DNA from: AG41 sp036522815
Lineage (GTDB): Bacteria; Gemmatimonadota; Gemmatimonadetes; Gemmatimonadales; GWC2-71-9
Length of the DNA stretch: 7,157 nt
Assembly: GCA_036522815.1 (NCBI GenBank)
Contig: DATDFC010000175.1
Coordinates: 1-7,157, forward strand
Direction: 5' to 3'
The position numbers were made by a program, and so were the translations under genes. This document shows, one piece after another, positions 6,694-7,157 of this stretch; position 1 is the first letter of the stretch; each line of letters begins with the position of its first letter. Under the pieces are notes generated by a model, which made no database searches, had not been told where the DNA came from, and saw nothing but the letters and a program-made list of their open reading frames with translations.

Positions 6694-7157
6694 GCGAGCC
6701 GCTCCGAGCGTGCTTCGAGGGAGTGGTACAGAGTGCGGGCCCGGGCGACGAGCGCTGCCCGACACGCGGCCACGGTGTCCCCGCGCGCGAACACGGTACA
6801 GATAGGATGGCCCCGCCCGATGGGCTCGCCCGGCGGGGGCACGTCGCGTACGTCGTCGTCTTCCAGCCAGCGCGCTGTGTCGTCCGGGGCCACGTCGTCT
6901 CGAGCGTATACGATCCCTTTCCCCCACACATCCGCCGGACCGCGGTCGGCAAGCTCCCCGTCGGGGAGCTCCCCGGCACAGGCGCGCGCGTGCACCTGGA
7001 AGATCGAAATCCCCCACGCCCGCTCGACGAGCTCCATCGACGCGCAATAGCGCGGGTTCACCTCGACGGCGTAGGGCACGGCGCCGCGAGCGACGAAATC
7101 GAGGCCGTTGACGCCCACGAGGCCAAACGCCTCGGTGACGGCGGTCGCGAGGCGGCA
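6690..7157 (-). CDS. ATP-grasp family protein, C-terminal part (5' end beyond the window)
   Basis: The reading frame is open from the right edge and ends in TGA at 6692-6690, giving 155 visible residues; the start lies outside the window. The visible part begins near the end of an ATP-grasp catalytic domain. It holds GVNGLDFV (residues about 15-22) and then AVEVNPRY (about 29-36), where the Glu and Asn are of the kind that bind magnesium in ATP-grasp enzymes. The segment after this (ASMELVERAWG, GKGIVYA, PPPGEPIGRGHPICTVFA) resembles the ATP-grasp proteins found beside H4MPT and fhc genes in methylotrophs, such as the one called orf17 in Methylobacterium as I recall. Such enzymes join a carboxylate to an amine using ATP. 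A role in methylofuran or H4MPT assembly, for instance glutamylation, is an inference from context. Its stop overlaps the fhcB start by four bases (GTGA), so the two are probably co-translated. The family call is firm; the substrate is unknown. Confidence 0.85.
   Translation of the reverse strand, partial: CRLATAVTEAFGLVGVNGLDFVARGAVPYAVEVNPRYCASMELVERAWGISIFQVHARACAGELPDGELADRGPADVWGKGIVYARDDVAPDDTARWLEDDDVRDVPPPGEPIGRGHPICTVFARGDTVAACRAALVARARTLYHSLEARSERLA
6952..6975. repeat. Pair of overlapping short palindromes inside the ATP-grasp gene
   Basis: Bases 6952-6970 form a perfect inverted repeat with 9-base arms (agctccccg and cggggagct) around a single T. Bases 6962-6975 form a second perfect palindrome, cggggagctccccg. 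In the coding frame of the ATP-grasp gene this is the doubled peptide GELPDGEL, so it may come from a small in-frame duplication of a GGGGAGCT unit. It lies within the gene, is not followed by a T-run on either strand, and so does not look like a terminator. Whether it forms a hairpin of any consequence in the mRNA is unknown. Confidence 0.6.

Noticed and set aside
5560..7050. Long plus-strand open frame (496 codons) opposite fhcB and the ATP-grasp gene
   Set aside because: It has the same low-complexity composition, no ribosome binding logic and no motif; the minus strand is fully explained by conserved genes.
1..7157. Promoters, riboswitches, terminators, tRNA or CRISPR elements
   Set aside because: Every base lies within a minus-strand gene. 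I saw no spaced direct repeats, no hairpin with a T-run and no tRNA-like pattern on either strand, so the operon promoter and terminator must be outside the window.

Overview
This window is one uninterrupted, leftward-reading (minus strand) gene cluster for tetrahydromethanopterin (H4MPT) and methanofuran/methylofuran-linked one-carbon metabolism in a very GC-rich bacterium (roughly 70% GC by eye). Eight genes occupy essentially every base, and there is no intergenic gap. The archaeal-type proteins are in bacterial form: an Fhc complex rather than an Fwd/Fmd complex, with a FhcB that lacks the Mo/W-binding cysteine. This points to a methylotroph or formaldehyde-oxidising bacterium. High-GC groups known or reported to carry this pathway include Methylobacterium-like Alphaproteobacteria, Rokubacteria-like, Planctomycetes and Gemmatimonadota-like lineages; I cannot choose among them from this sequence alone.

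Layout in the order of transcription, from high to low coordinates: (1) the C-terminal part of an ATP-grasp enzyme, cut by the right edge; (2) fhcB; (3) fhcA; (4) fhcD; (5) fhcC; (6) mch; (7) a RimK-like ATP-grasp ligase; (8) the N-terminal part of a CitG/MdcB-like (triphosphoribosyl-dephospho-CoA synthase family) protein, cut by the left edge. All seven junctions contain a 4-base ATGA or GTGA stop/start overlap, which indicates one polycistronic message with translational coupling. For mch, an alternative ATG 12 bases upstream has the better ribosome binding site.

How the genes work together: upstream enzymes not in this window (Fae and MtdB in known methylotrophs) would condense formaldehyde with H4MPT and oxidise it to methenyl-H4MPT. 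Mch hydrolyses this to formyl-H4MPT. FhcD moves the formyl group to methylofuran, and FhcA hydrolyses formyl-methylofuran to formate. FhcB and FhcC are structural or cofactor-carrying partners. The two ATP-grasp proteins and the CitG-like protein resemble accessory genes that accompany this pathway in methylotrophs and probably act in making the pterin or furan cofactors; their exact reactions cannot be read from the sequence.

There are no RNA genes, mobile elements, CRISPR arrays, terminators or free-standing promoters in the window. The central pathway is well known. The points worth a second look are the active-site degeneration of FhcB, the CitG-like gene and the flanking ATP-grasp genes of uncertain substrate, and the complete chain of overlapping genes.
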